DNA of 64,000 bases from contig NZ_WOVL01000019.1 of the NCBI RefSeq assembly GCF_009737085.1, forward strand, positions 1-64,000, given 5' to 3'. The translations under genes and the position numbers were made by a program. Source of the stretch: Paenibacillus sp. NEAU-GSW1 (GTDB lineage: Bacteria > Bacillota > Bacilli > Paenibacillales > Paenibacillaceae). The notes under the pieces are model-generated. The model did no database searches. It saw only the letters and a program-made list of their open reading frames with translations, and had not been told where the DNA came from. Within the stretch, counting starts at the first letter, position 1; each line of letters starts with the position of its first letter. Of the stretch, positions 16,171 to 25,000 are shown piece after piece.

Positions 16171-17499
16171 ATGAGCTACACGAAAGCTGATATTAAACGA
16201 ATTGCCGAAGAACAGAACGTCCGGTTTATCCGTCTGCAGTTTACGGACTTGCTCGGAACGATCAAAAATGTTGAAATTCCGGTCAGCCAATTGGATAAAG
16301 CGCTTGATAACAAAATGATGTTCGACGGATCTTCCATCGAGGGTTATGTACGTATTGAAGAATCTGACATGTACCTATACCCGGATCTTGATACATGGGT
16401 TGTATTCCCTTGGGTTACGGAAGACCGTATCGCTCGTCTTATTTGCGATATTTATATGCCGGACGGAACGCCGTTCGCCGGCGACCCGCGCGGCATTTTG
16501 AAACGTTCTCTGAAAGAAGCGGAGGAAATGGGCTACACGGCAATGAACGTTGGTCCAGAGCCAGAGTTCTTCCTGTTTAAAACTGACGAGCGCGGTGAGC
16601 CTACAACCGAATTGAACGACCAAGGCGGTTATTTCGACCTTGCTCCAATGGATTTGGGCGAAAACTGCCGTCGTGAAATCGTGTTGACGCTTGAAGAAAT
16701 GGGCTTTGAAATCGAAGCTTCCCACCATGAGGTAGCTCCTGGCCAGCATGAAATCGACTTTAAATATGCGGACGCGATTAAAGCTGCCGATCAAATTCAA
16801 ACGTTTAAGCTTGTCGTGAAGACGATCGCAAGACAACACGGCCTGCATGCAACGTTTATGCCTAAGCCGTTGTTCGGCGTTAACGGCTCCGGTATGCACT
16901 GTCACCAATCGTTGTTCCAAGGCAACACGAACGTGTTCTATGACGAAAGCGACCGTTTGGGTCTTAGTGCAACCGCTCGCTATTACATGGCTGGAATCCT
17001 GCAGCATGCGCGCGCGATGGCGGCAATCACGAACCCGACGATCAACTCTTACAAACGTCTCGTTCCGGGTTATGAAGCGCCTTGTTATGTAGCATGGTCC
17101 GCGAGCAACCGTTCGCCGATGATCCGTATTCCGGCATCCCGCGGCCTCAGCACCCGCGTAGAAGTTCGCAATCCGGATCCGGCTGCGAATCCGTACCTGG
17201 CACTTGCTGTAATGCTTAAAGCCGGTCTGCACGGCATTCAGAACAAAACGGTTCTGCCTGCGCCGATCGACCGCAATATTTATATCATGTCGGAAGAAGA
17301 GCGCATTGAGTCCGGCGTTCCGAGCTTGCCGTTTGATTTGAGAGAAGCGCTTGACGAGCTGCTGCGCAGCGAGGTTATGTGCGAGGCGCTGGGCGACCAT
17401 GCGCTGGCTCACTTCTACGAGTTGAAAGAAATCGAGTGGGACATGTACAAAACACAAGTTCACCAGTGGGAACGCGATCAATATTTGACGCTCTACTAG
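16171..17499 (+). CDS. glnA: Glutamine synthetase type I
   Basis: ATP-dependent amidation of glutamate; in Bacilli it also works as the nitrogen sensor that activates GlnR. Motifs include DGSSIEGY near residues 50-57, the metal and glutamate-binding regions ([18 protein letters not shown]), and [17 protein letters not shown]. Length 442 is typical of the GSI-alpha type. The adenylylation-site insert of GSI-beta is absent. AGGAGATGA precedes the ATG. Terminated by a hairpin at 17505-17542. Confidence 0.98.
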   Translation: MSYTKADIKRIAEEQNVRFIRLQFTDLLGTIKNVEIPVSQLDKALDNKMMFDGSSIEGYVRIEESDMYLYPDLDTWVVFPWVTEDRIARLICDIYMPDGTPFAGDPRGILKRSLKEAEEMGYTAMNVGPEPEFFLFKTDERGEPTTELNDQGGYFDLAPMDLGENCRREIVLTLEEMGFEIEASHHEVAPGQHEIDFKYADAIKAADQIQTFKLVVKTIARQHGLHATFMPKPLFGVNGSGMHCHQSLFQGNTNVFYDESDRLGLSATARYYMAGILQHARAMAAITNPTINSYKRLVPGYEAPCYVAWSASNRSPMIRIPASRGLSTRVEVRNPDPAANPYLALAVMLKAGLHGIQNKTVLPAPIDRNIYIMSEEERIESGVPSLPFDLREALDELLRSEVMCEALGDHALAHFYELKEIEWDMYKTQVHQWERDQYLTLY

Positions 17500-17504
17500 G
17501 ATGG

Positions 17505-17542
17505 AAATCCCTTGGCGCCTTTAGGCGTCGGGGGATTTTTTT
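17505..17542 (+). terminator. Rho-independent terminator after glnA
   Basis: AAATCCC (17505-17511) pairs with GGGATTT (17532-17538), with an inner CGCC/GGCG helix, followed by a run of Ts. It begins 6 bp after the glnA stop. Confidence 0.88.
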
Positions 17543-17631
17543 ATTGTGAAGCGAAAGGGAGGAATTGCAGCTGATATTGCGGGAGTGCCTGCAAAACGGT
17601 TATCAAATGCTTCCGAGAAGCAAGTGAAAGT

Positions 17632-17766
17632 GTGCCTGAAGTGCCTGAAGTGCCTGAAGTGCCTGAAGTGCCTGAAGTGCCTGAAGTGCCTGAAGTGCCT
17701 GAAGTGCCTGAAGTGCCTGAAGTGCCTGAAGTGCCTGAAGTGCCTGAAGTGCCTGAAGTGCCTGAA
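17632..17766 (+). repeat. Minisatellite: 15 perfect copies of a 9-bp unit
   Basis: GTGCCTGAA is repeated 15 times without any change (135 bp). In plus frames it reads Val-Pro-Glu or Cys-Leu-Lys, with a TGA in the third; all three minus frames are open. Perfect identity of all copies suggests recent expansion and likely copy-number variation between strains. Confidence 0.97.
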
Positions 17767-17797
17767 GTAAAGAGTTTCCAATCTTCAAGCGTGCTTA

Positions 17798-17987
17798 GCG
17801 AAGCTCGTTCGCAATATAGCGAACCCAATTTCGCAGTTTACAACGGAAACGGGCGGTAGAACGAGAGTAACGAATCGTTTTTCGTTATTTGCGAACATTC
17901 GTTCTTGTGCAGCGAAATTTAGTTCGCTAATGAGTGTATAAGGTTAGTTTTGAGACGGAATAGCGAAGTATAGTTCGTTAATTAGCG
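17798..17987. repeat. Dispersed hairpin-rich element, copy 1
   Basis: About 190 bp rich in GCGAA/TTCGC inverted repeats. It matches the block at 18173-18363 along its length with scattered changes, for example both open with GCGAAGCTCGTTCGC and share CTAATGAG...ATAAGGTT. It contains GAACATTCGTTC (17893-17904), a LexA-core-like palindrome. Confidence 0.8.
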
Positions 17988-18172
17988 TATGTGGTTCGTA
18001 ATCAAGCAATGTGCGCAATTGCATGCTCATTACGCGCGCACCCAGCGCACGGTGCGTTGCTGCAAGCTGAGGGTCAATTCGAGCATGAAGATGTGGTGGA
18101 GCGAGCTAAAGTTACTTTTAATGAAGATGACGGCATGTTTCAGTGCAAGATACTCAACAGATAAATGTTTTT

Positions 18173-18363
18173 GCGAAGCTCGTTCGCAATATAGCGAACC
18201 CAGTTTCGCAGGTTACAATGAAAAGGGACGGTCGAAAACGATTAACGAATCGCTTTTCTTTATTGACGAACATTTGTTCTTGTTCAACGAAAGTTAGTTC
18301 GCTAATGAGAATATAAGGTTTGTTTTGAGGTTGAAAAGCGAAGTTTATTTCGCTATTTAGCGA
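18173..18363. repeat. Dispersed hairpin-rich element, copy 2
   Basis: Second copy of the ~190-bp element, direct orientation, about 185 bp after the end of copy 1. It contains GAACATTTGTTC (18268-18279) at the position equivalent to the palindrome in copy 1. Confidence 0.8.
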
Positions 18364-18427
18364 GTTTGATACGTTATGTGTTCATGTCAGCGCTGATGTG
18401 GAGGAACGTTAGCAAATGAGTGCGAAC

Positions 18428-18484
18428 AAAAAAGCTGTTCCCACGGTACGGATGCGGAAACATCCGATATTGCGGGAACAGCTT
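18428..18484 (-). terminator. Rho-independent terminator of lexA
   Basis: On the minus strand AAGCTGTTCCC pairs with GGGAACAGCTT, with an inner CGGATG/CATCCG helix, followed by a run of Ts. It starts 17 bp past the lexA stop. Confidence 0.85.
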
Positions 18485-18500
18485 CTTAATGTTGTTGAGC

Positions 18501-19121
18501 TTAGTGAATATCGCGGAAAAGTCCGATTACTTTGCCGAGAATGGTAACGTTGCGAAGTCGGATCGGCTCCATCGAGGGGTTCTCCGGTTGGAGCCGGAAA
18601 TGATCCTTCTCGCGGAAAAACCTTTTGACCGTCGCTTCGTCGTCCTCGGTCATAGCTACGACAATATCGCCGTTATTGGCGGATTGCTGCTGCCGTACGA
18701 TAACGTAGTCGCCGTCATGGATGCCGGCTTCGATCATGCTCTCGCCCATTACGTTCAAAATAAAGACATCGTCGTCGCCAACGTAATGCGTTGCGAGCGG
18801 AAAGTAATCTTCGATGTTCTCCGTTGCAGTTATAGGCACGCCGGCCGTTACTTTGCCGACGATCGGAATATGGGAGACAGCAGGGCGGATAATGCCGTCT
18901 ACATCTTCTTGGTCCAAGATTTCGATCGCGCGAGGTTTCGTCGGGTCGCGGCGGATAAGGCCTTTCTTCTCGAGACGGTCCAAGTGACCGTGTACAGTGG
19001 AGCTGGAAGCGAGCCCGACCGCTTCGCCGATTTCCCGAACGGAAGGCGGGTAGCCTTTATCTCGAACTTCATTCTTTATAAATTCAAGAATCGACTGTTG
19101 GCGATTGGAAATCTTCGACAT
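18501..19121 (-). CDS. lexA: SOS repressor LexA
   Basis: Represses DNA-damage genes and self-cleaves when stimulated by RecA-ssDNA filaments. The N-terminal winged helix (about 1-65) has the recognition region [21 protein letters not shown]. The cleavage site is Ala93-Gly94 in GKVTAGVPI, and the catalytic dyad is Ser128 (MGESM) and Lys166 (EATVKRF). Length 206, typical. Read leftward, divergent from yneA, with LexA boxes in the shared intergenic region. Confidence 0.98.
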   Translation of the reverse strand: MSKISNRQQSILEFIKNEVRDKGYPPSVREIGEAVGLASSSTVHGHLDRLEKKGLIRRDPTKPRAIEILDQEDVDGIIRPAVSHIPIVGKVTAGVPITATENIEDYFPLATHYVGDDDVFILNVMGESMIEAGIHDGDYVIVRQQQSANNGDIVVAMTEDDEATVKRFFREKDHFRLQPENPSMEPIRLRNVTILGKVIGLFRDIH

Positions 19122-19151
19122 GAGATCACTCCAGAACTAGTTTTGTAGCAA

Positions 19152-19180
19152 ATTATAGCACAGAACCGGAGTTCGTACAA
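19152..19180 (-). promoter_or_regulatory. lexA promoter
   Basis: Minus-strand -10 TATAAT (19157 to 19152) and -35 TTGTAC (19180 to 19175) with a 17-bp spacer. The spacer is almost filled by the palindrome GAACCGGAGTTC, which would place bound LexA directly on the promoter. Confidence 0.8.
19163..19174. promoter_or_regulatory. LexA box in lexA promoter spacer
   Basis: GAACCGGAGTTC is a perfect GAAC-N4-GTTC palindrome, the core of the Gram-positive SOS box. Its place between the lexA -35 and -10 fits autorepression. A weaker related site, AAACATTAGTTC, lies at 19179-19190 over the -35. Confidence 0.85.
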
Positions 19181-19217
19181 ACATTAGTTCCTAAAAACAA
19201 AAGTTCGCATTTTTGTA

Positions 19218-19246
19218 TTGACTGCAAACACTTGTTCGTGTAATCT
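19218..19246 (+). promoter_or_regulatory. yneA promoter
   Basis: -35 TTGACT (19218-19223), 17-bp spacer, -10 TAATCT (19241-19246). A LexA box lies in the spacer and another just downstream. Confidence 0.75.
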
Positions 19247-19269
19247 AAGAACAACAGAACAAATGTTTG
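19225..19269. promoter_or_regulatory. Two LexA boxes controlling yneA
   Basis: CAAACACTTGTTCG (19225-19238) lies in the promoter spacer and, read on the minus strand, matches the Bacillus SOS consensus CGAACRNRYGTTYC at 13 of 14 positions. AGAACAAATGTTTG (19256-19269) matches at 12 of 14 and covers the expected transcription start. Confidence 0.82.
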
Positions 19270-19280
19270 GGGTGCTGATA

Positions 19281-19652
19281 ATGATGATGATGAATCCTTC
19301 CTTCTATAAGTCGATACATAAGAAAGAAACAGCAGCAAGCGAGTCGATTCGAGAGATTACAGGCTTGCTACAACGCCATGCTTTAAAAGCTATCGTAAGT
19401 ATTATTGTTTTTGTATTGTTGTTCTCGAGCTTTCTATTAATACAAACGAATGCTTCTGGTGAAGTTGCTCCAGTCACGATCGATGAGCAAGTAATTATTG
19501 TCGCATCGGGAGATACGCTATGGGAAATAGCGGATCGTTTCACAGAAGGTTCTCAAGATATAAGACGATATATTTACGATATTAAACAACGTAACCAATT
19601 ATCTTCGTCGGAACTGATGCCAGGACAGCAGCTCATTATGCCGAAACAGTAA
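19281..19652 (+). CDS. yneA: SOS cell-division inhibitor YneA-like LysM protein
   Basis: Small membrane-anchored LysM protein that delays division during the SOS response. Numbering from the first of four consecutive Met codons, one membrane segment spans about 36-55 and a single LysM domain about 72-121 (VASGDTLWEIADRF to LMPGQQLIMP). Length 120-123 depending on which Met is used. Divergent from lexA under LexA boxes, as in B. subtilis. Upstream TTG at 19218 is the promoter -35, so it is not the start. A terminator follows. Confidence 0.9.
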   Translation: MMMMNPSFYKSIHKKETAASESIREITGLLQRHALKAIVSIIVFVLLFSSFLLIQTNASGEVAPVTIDEQVIIVASGDTLWEIADRFTEGSQDIRRYIYDIKQRNQLSSSELMPGQQLIMPKQ

Positions 19653-19662
19653 CATCTGATAT

Positions 19663-19701
19663 GGACAGTGAACGAATCGCAGCGTTCGACTGTCCTTTTT
19701 T
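19663..19701 (+). terminator. Rho-independent terminator of yneA
   Basis: GGACAGT pairs with ACTGTCC, extended by an inner AACG/CGTT helix, then a run of six Ts (19696-19701), 11 bp after the stop. Confidence 0.85.
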
Positions 19702-19799
19702 GTTGTTTCGGAAGCGGCGCTCGCCTTGACAATTGAAGGCGTGAAATGTCAAAGTAGGTAGGAGGGTTTTATTCAGACTGCAAGCGAGGTGAATTGGCA

Positions 19800-19985
19800 A
19801 TGGGACAATTAATTACGCGAATTAATGAGCTATCGCGCAAACATAAAACGGTTGGCTTGACGGAAGAAGAGCTTGCGGAACGCGACGAGCTTCGCAAGAA
19901 GTATTTGGAGAACTTCAGAAACAATTTCCGCCAACAGTTGGACAATATTGAGTGGGTGGAAGACCAGGAAGATAAGAAGCAATAA
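19800..19985 (+). CDS. DUF896 family protein (YnzC-like)
   Basis: 61-residue helical protein of the DUF896 family. The sequence shows the family pattern: INELSRK, LTEEELAERDELRKKYL, and a short acidic C-terminus. Biochemical function is not established. The ATG is chosen because GAGGTGA (19786-19792) sits seven bases upstream; a TTG two codons earlier is too close. It follows yneA as ynzC does in B. subtilis. Confidence 0.88.
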   Translation: MGQLITRINELSRKHKTVGLTEEELAERDELRKKYLENFRNNFRQQLDNIEWVEDQEDKKQ

Positions 19986-20012
19986 TTGTTAATCCGATTA
20001 GGAGGAAGCTGA

Positions 20013-20519
20013 GTGTCACGTTCATGGGAGCGCAAAGTGCGCAAAAATATGAGTCAAGTCAATAAAGCGCGCAAGAAGCAAGGTGCGTCAAGCATCGCTC
20101 TAGGCAGCGAGAAGAAAGACCGTTACACAGGAAGAAGCTATATTGCGCCAATTCTTCTTGTATTGTTTATTTCGATGTACGTTGTTCTCGTTTCAACCAG
20201 CAAAGGCTTCAAGCCGGATACGATGTTTTACGTCACCATCGGCTGTTATTTGTTTCTAGCATTGGTGTTTTTCTTGCGCAAACCGTATATTACGGTTGGC
20301 AAAGATTACGTTCAGACGCGGAAGATGACGGGGGACAAGCGTTTAGGTGTTTCGGCGATCAAAGGAATTAGCGTTCAGAAAGGGTATGTTGTCATCGAGC
20401 AGCACAAAGGCGGCAACTGGGTTTTCTCCAGAGTGCTGAACCGCTACCCGACGGACGATATTAGCGAGCGTCTGCAGGAGTTCGCGAAAGTGAACAACTT
20501 GCCTTTTGAACAAAAATAG
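20013..20519 (+). CDS. Small two-pass membrane protein, function unknown
   Basis: 168 residues. A basic N-terminus of ~42 residues is followed by two membrane segments (about 43-62 and 70-88) and a soluble C-terminal half containing YITVGKDYVQTRK and SAIKGISVQKG. That tail resembles the beta-rich bacterial PH-like domains found on small membrane proteins, but the match is by eye only. GTG start with AGGAGGA six bases upstream. It lies 27 bp after the DUF896 gene and 18 bp before the HAD gene, probably one operon. I do not recognise a named homologue. Confidence 0.75.
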   Translation: MSRSWERKVRKNMSQVNKARKKQGASSIALGSEKKDRYTGRSYIAPILLVLFISMYVVLVSTSKGFKPDTMFYVTIGCYLFLALVFFLRKPYITVGKDYVQTRKMTGDKRLGVSAIKGISVQKGYVVIEQHKGGNWVFSRVLNRYPTDDISERLQEFAKVNNLPFEQK

Positions 20520-20537
20520 ACAAACAATGGGAGAGTA

Positions 20538-21335
20538 ATGAGAGCTATGGCTAAACAAGCAGTACTATTCGATCTGGACGATACATTGCTGTGGGACGAT
20601 CGCAGCGTAAAAGAAGCGTTTGAGGTAACTTGCCAAGCAGGCGCAGAGGCTGCCGGCGTAGACGCCGTAGAGCTGGAAGAAGCGGTTCGCCGCGAAGCGC
20701 GCGCGCTGTATGAAGGGTATGAAACGTTCCCTTTTACAAAAATGATCGGCATTAACCCATTTGAAGGACTTTGGGCTAATTTTCGTGAAGGCGAGCAAGA
20801 GGAATTCCGCAAGCTGGAGCAGCTCGCGCCAAACTATCGCAAGGAATCCTGGACGCGCGGTCTTAAAGCGCTTGGCGTAGACAATGAAGATTTGGGTACA
20901 AAGCTGGCGGAGCAATTTCCTGCTGAACGCCGTAAACGTCCATACGTGTATGAAGAAACGTTCCGTTTGCTTGACCATTTGAAAGGCAAATACAAACTGC
21001 TCTTGCTTACGAACGGTTCTCCTGACCTCCAGAGAGAAAAGCTGGCTGGCGTACCGGACTTGGTGCCTTATTTCGATCATATTATTATTTCCGGCGAGTT
21101 TGGCGAAGGCAAGCCGGCAGCTTCGATTTTCCGCCATGCGCTTGAACGACTTGGCATCGAACCTGATCACGGTATTATGGTTGGCGATAAGCTGACGACT
21201 GATATTTTAGGTGCGAACACAATCGGTATGACTTCCGTATGGGTCAACCGCCATGGTGCGGTTCGCAACGATGAAATCGTCCCTTCCCACGAGATCTCAC
21301 ACCTTGAGCAAATATTAACGCTTCTCGAACAATAA
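20538..21335 (+). CDS. HAD-superfamily hydrolase
   Basis: Predicted phosphatase of the haloacid dehalogenase superfamily, subfamily IA. Motif I is FDLDDTLLWDD near residue 10, motif II LLLTNGS, motif III lysine in GEGKPAASIF, and motif IV VGDKLTTDILGA. An alpha-helical cap of ~110 residues lies after motif I. Length 265 from the first ATG (20538); a second ATG at 20547 is also reasonable given GGGAGAG at 20529-20535. Substrate unknown. Converges on mtnD with a shared bidirectional terminator. Confidence 0.85.
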   Translation: MRAMAKQAVLFDLDDTLLWDDRSVKEAFEVTCQAGAEAAGVDAVELEEAVRREARALYEGYETFPFTKMIGINPFEGLWANFREGEQEEFRKLEQLAPNYRKESWTRGLKALGVDNEDLGTKLAEQFPAERRKRPYVYEETFRLLDHLKGKYKLLLLTNGSPDLQREKLAGVPDLVPYFDHIIISGEFGEGKPAASIFRHALERLGIEPDHGIMVGDKLTTDILGANTIGMTSVWVNRHGAVRNDEIVPSHEISHLEQILTLLEQ

Positions 21336-21342
21336 GAAACGA

Positions 21343-21386
21343 CGAAAAATCCCCGCACCTTCGATCGACGGTACGGGGATTTTTCG
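21343..21386. terminator. Bidirectional terminator between HAD gene and mtnD
   Basis: Perfect 13-bp stem CGAAAAATCCCCG (21343-21355) with its complement at 21374-21386. T tracts lie on both sides depending on strand, so it can end both convergent genes. Confidence 0.9.
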
Positions 21387-21402
21387 TTATTCGAACAATA
21401 AA

Positions 21403-21948
21403 TTATTGTGCTTTGCTGAATGCAGGATCGTCATACGGATGAGCAATCCAGCCTTCAGTTTCGATAAACAGACGTACCGCAACGATTTGACGGTTTTCCA
21501 TCAACGTAAAGAAGTGAGGAATCGTCTCCGGAACGGAAATAACGTCGCCAGCTTCCAATTCTACGTCGAAGTAACCGACTTCTTCGGAACCTTTAATGAT
21601 GAAAATGCCTTTGCCCGCTGTAATCGCACGCACTTCATCTTCCGTGTGCGTATGAACTTGCTCAAACTTTTTAAGCAGCTCATCCAAGTTAGGCGTAGCG
21701 TCGGACAAAGCGATCAAATCCCATGTTTTGTAGCCGCGGCGGGAAGCCAGATCACGAATTTCCTCGTCGAAGGTAGCCAAAATTCCCGCTTTCTCCTCGT
21801 CGGAAAGAACAAATTTATTTTGCAGATGCTCAGGAAGCTTACCTGCGTCCCAATGCTCATAAAGCACTTCTTGGCTTTCTAGAAATTGACGAACATTCTG
21901 TTCGCCCGTAATGCGTTCTTCTGTATTGCGGATTCGGATTTCAGCCAT
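21403..21948 (-). CDS. mtnD: Acireductone dioxygenase
   Basis: Cupin-fold metalloenzyme of the methionine salvage pathway; oxidises acireductone to formate and the 2-oxo acid precursor of methionine (iron form). Metal ligands are visible: H99, H101, E105 (HTHTEDE) and H145 (IPHFFTL). 181 residues from the second ATG, which has AAGAGGG seven bases upstream; the first ATG is too close to the site. It stands alone, apart from other mtn genes, but beside metH. Confidence 0.93.
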   Translation of the reverse strand: MAEIRIRNTEERITGEQNVRQFLESQEVLYEHWDAGKLPEHLQNKFVLSDEEKAGILATFDEEIRDLASRRGYKTWDLIALSDATPNLDELLKKFEQVHTHTEDEVRAITAGKGIFIIKGSEEVGYFDVELEAGDVISVPETIPHFFTLMENRQIVAVRLFIETEGWIAHPYDDPAFSKAQ

Positions 21949-21990
21949 GTTCATTCCCTCTTTTCCAATTGAATTTAAATGATATGATCA

Positions 21991-22019
21991 ATTATAGCGT
22001 AAAAATCGCAGATTGTCGA
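21991..22019 (-). promoter_or_regulatory. mtnD promoter
   Basis: Minus-strand -10 TATAAT (21996 to 21991) and -35 TCGACA (22019 to 22014), 17-bp spacer, 43 bp upstream of the mtnD start. No S-box (SAM riboswitch) fold fits in the short leader. Confidence 0.75.
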
Positions 22020-22095
22020 TGGACTGCCTTTTCACAAAGCAGTGATTCTGTTACACTAATTGTTAATGATTTTTCGGAAAGAAGGGTGCCGAATT

Positions 22096-25000
22096 TTGTC
22101 TAAACCTACGATAAAAGAACTTATGCAGCAACGAATCCTAATCCTTGACGGTGCAATGGGGACGATGATTCAACAAGCAGATTTGAAAGAAGAGGATTTT
22201 GGCGGCGAGGAGCTGGACGGCTGTAACGAAATGCTCGTTTTGACTCGCCCGGATGTCATCCAACGTATTCACGAGCAATACCTGGAGGCTGGCGCTGATA
22301 TTATTGAAACGAATACTTTTGGCGCAACTAGCGTCGTGCTCGCCGAATATGACATTCCCGAGAAGGCAAGAGAGATCAATATTGCTGCGGCTACGCTTGC
22401 GCGTAACGCTGTTGATAAATATTCAACGCCTGAACGCCCTCGTTATGTAGCGGGAGCGCTTGGACCTACAACGAAAACGTTGTCTGTAACCGGCGGCGTC
22501 ACGTTCGACGAGCTTGTCGAAAGCTATTTCGAGCAAACGGTCGCGCTAATTGAAGCTGGCGTAGACGCAATCTTGCTCGAAACCTCCCAGGATACGCTTA
22601 ACGTAAAAGCGGGCAGCATTGGTGTGCGTAACGCTTATAAACATACGGGCATTGAACTTCCGATTATGATTTCCGGCACGATTGAACCGATGGGAACGAC
22701 GTTGGCGGGTCAAAGCATCGAATCTTTCTATATCTCGCTAGAGCATTTAAAGCCAATTTCTATCGGATTAAACTGTGCGACTGGCCCTGAGTTTATGCGC
22801 GACCACATTCGCTCGCTCAGCGAGATCGCCGATTCGGCGATCAGCTGTTACCCGAATGCCGGGCTGCCGGACGAGAATGGCCATTACCATGAATCGCCGG
22901 AATCGCTTGCTTTAAAAATGTCTGCTTTTGCCGAGCAGGGCTGGCTGAACATCGCCGGCGGCTGCTGCGGCACAACACCTGAACATATTCGCGCGATGGA
23001 CGAAATGATGAGCAAGTTCCAGCCGCGTACCGTTTTTGGCACCCATGCACCGGCAGTTTCCGGCATCGATACGGTGTACATCGAGCCGGAAAATCGTCCG
23101 ATCATGATCGGCGAACGTACGAATATTTCCGGTTCCCGCAAATTTAAACGTTTGATTAAAGAAGGCAAGTTTGACGAAGCGTCGGAAATTGCGAGAGCGC
23201 AAGTTAAAGGCGGCGCGCATGTCATCGATATCAACCTGCAGGATACCGATATTGATGAAGCGTATGCTGTCCATCAATTTATACCAGAGGTCGTCAAAAA
23301 GATTAAAGTTCCTTTAATGCTTGACTCCACTTATGATCATATCATTGAGCTTGGCCTTAAATATTCGCAAGGCAAGGCGATCATTAACTCGATCAACCTT
23401 GAGGATGGCGAATCGAAGTTTGAAAAAATATTGCCGCTGATTCATCAGTACGGTGCTGCAGTCGTTATGATTTTGATCGACGAGCGCGGCCAAGCGGTAT
23501 CTCGCCAAGCAAAAATGGAAGTTGCCGAGCGTTCTTACGATTTGCTCGTTAATAAATACGGCATGAATCCTGACGATATCATTTTTGACCCGAACATGTT
23601 CCCGGTTGGCTCAGGCGACCCGCAGTATATCGGTTCGGCTGTAGAAACGATCGAGGGTATTCGGATGATCAAAGAGAAGTTTCCTCGGGCGAAGACGATT
23701 CTCGGCTTGAGTAACATTTCTTTCGGTTTGCCGGATGCGGGCCGCGAAGTGCTCAACTCCGTATATCTGTACCACTGTACGAAAGCCGGTCTCGACTACG
23801 CGATCGTGAATACGGAGAAGCTTGAGCGTTATGCTTCGATTCCAGAGGATGAGCGCAAGCTGGCTGAGGATTTGATCTACAATACGAACGATGATACATT
23901 AGCCGCTTTCGTTGCCGCTTTCCGTGAGAAGAAGGTTGTGAAGAAGGAGAAAATCTCCAATCTTACGTTGGAGGAGCGTCTTGCTTCCTACGTTGTCGAA
24001 GGTACCAAAGAGGGGCTTATTCCGGATCTGGATGAGGCGCTCAACAAATATTCGCCGCTTGAAGTCATTAACGGTCCGCTCATGCGCGGCATGGAAGAGG
24101 TCGGCCGACTGTTCAACAATAACGAGCTGATCGTTGCCGAGGTGCTGCAAAGCGCGGAAGTAATGAAAGCGTCCGTTGCCCATCTTGAGCAGTTCATGGA
24201 GAAAAATGAATCGTCTGTCAAAGGTAAAATTATTTTGGCGACGGTTAAAGGCGACGTGCACGACATCGGCAAAAACCTTGTCGAAATTATTCTTTCGAAC
24301 AACGGCTATAAAATTATTAATCTTGGCATTAAAGTTCCGCCGGAGAAGCTCATTGAGGCATATCGCGAGGAGAAAGCGGATGCGATCGGCTTGTCGGGCT
24401 TGCTCGTGAAATCAGCTCAGCAAATGGTTATAACCGCGCAAGATATGCGCAACGCCGGCATAGATGCGCCAATTCTTGTTGGCGGCGCCGCCTTGACTCG
24501 CAAGTTTACGAAAACGAGAATCGGTCCGGAGTATGACGGTCTGGTGCTTTATGCAAAGGATGCAATGGACGGGCTCGATATTGCGAACAAGCTGATGGAC
24601 AAAGAGCATCGCGCCAAAATGGAAGAAGAGCTGGCCGCTTACAAGGCTTCCGGAGCGGAAGAAGCGGAAGAGAAAAAGCCGCTGCCTGAGCTTTCCCGTG
24701 CCATTCGCTCGAAAATTTCGACCGATGCGCCAGTTTACATTCCGCCGGATACGGATCGTCATGTATTGCGCAACGTTCCGATTCCGCATATCGTGCCATA
24801 CGTCAATATGCAAATGCTGCTCGGCCATCACCTGGGCTTGAAAGGCAATGTCGAAAATCTGCTGAACGAAGGCAATGAAAAAGCGGTGCAGCTGAAAGAA
24901 ACCGTTGATGGCATTCTTCACGAGGGCCATGTAAACGGCATTATTCAAGCGCACGGCATGTACCGGTTTTTCCCGGCGCAATCTTCGGGCAATGACATCA

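Larger units (their letters stand above)
17546..18420. other. Gene-free repeat region between glnA and lexA
   Basis: About 0.9 kb with no convincing gene. Several frames are open only because the 9-bp repeat lacks stops in five of six frames, and none has a usable ribosome binding site. The region contains the minisatellite (17632-17766) and two copies of a hairpin-rich element (17798-17987 and 18173-18363). Confidence 0.7.

Noticed and set aside
17632-17766. CRISPR array
   Set aside because: Units are contiguous 9-mers without spacers and there are no cas genes.
17541-17859. Long open frames through the 9-bp repeat encoding Val-Pro-Glu, Cys-Leu-Lys, Ser-Gly-Thr, Gln-Ala-Leu or Phe-Arg-His repeats
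   Set aside because: They are open only because the repeat has no stop in those frames; starts lack ribosome binding sites and flanking sequence has no protein-like character.
17989-18297. 102-codon plus-strand frame between glnA and lexA
   Set aside because: It crosses the second hairpin-rich repeat copy; composition and lack of a ribosome site argue against a gene.
18420-19148. 242-codon plus-strand frame over lexA
   Set aside because: It is the antisense shadow of lexA, whose motifs, promoter and terminator are on the minus strand.
21955-22095. S-box (SAM) riboswitch before metH or mtnD
   Set aside because: The intergenic space is too short and lacks the conserved S-box core; only promoters are visible.
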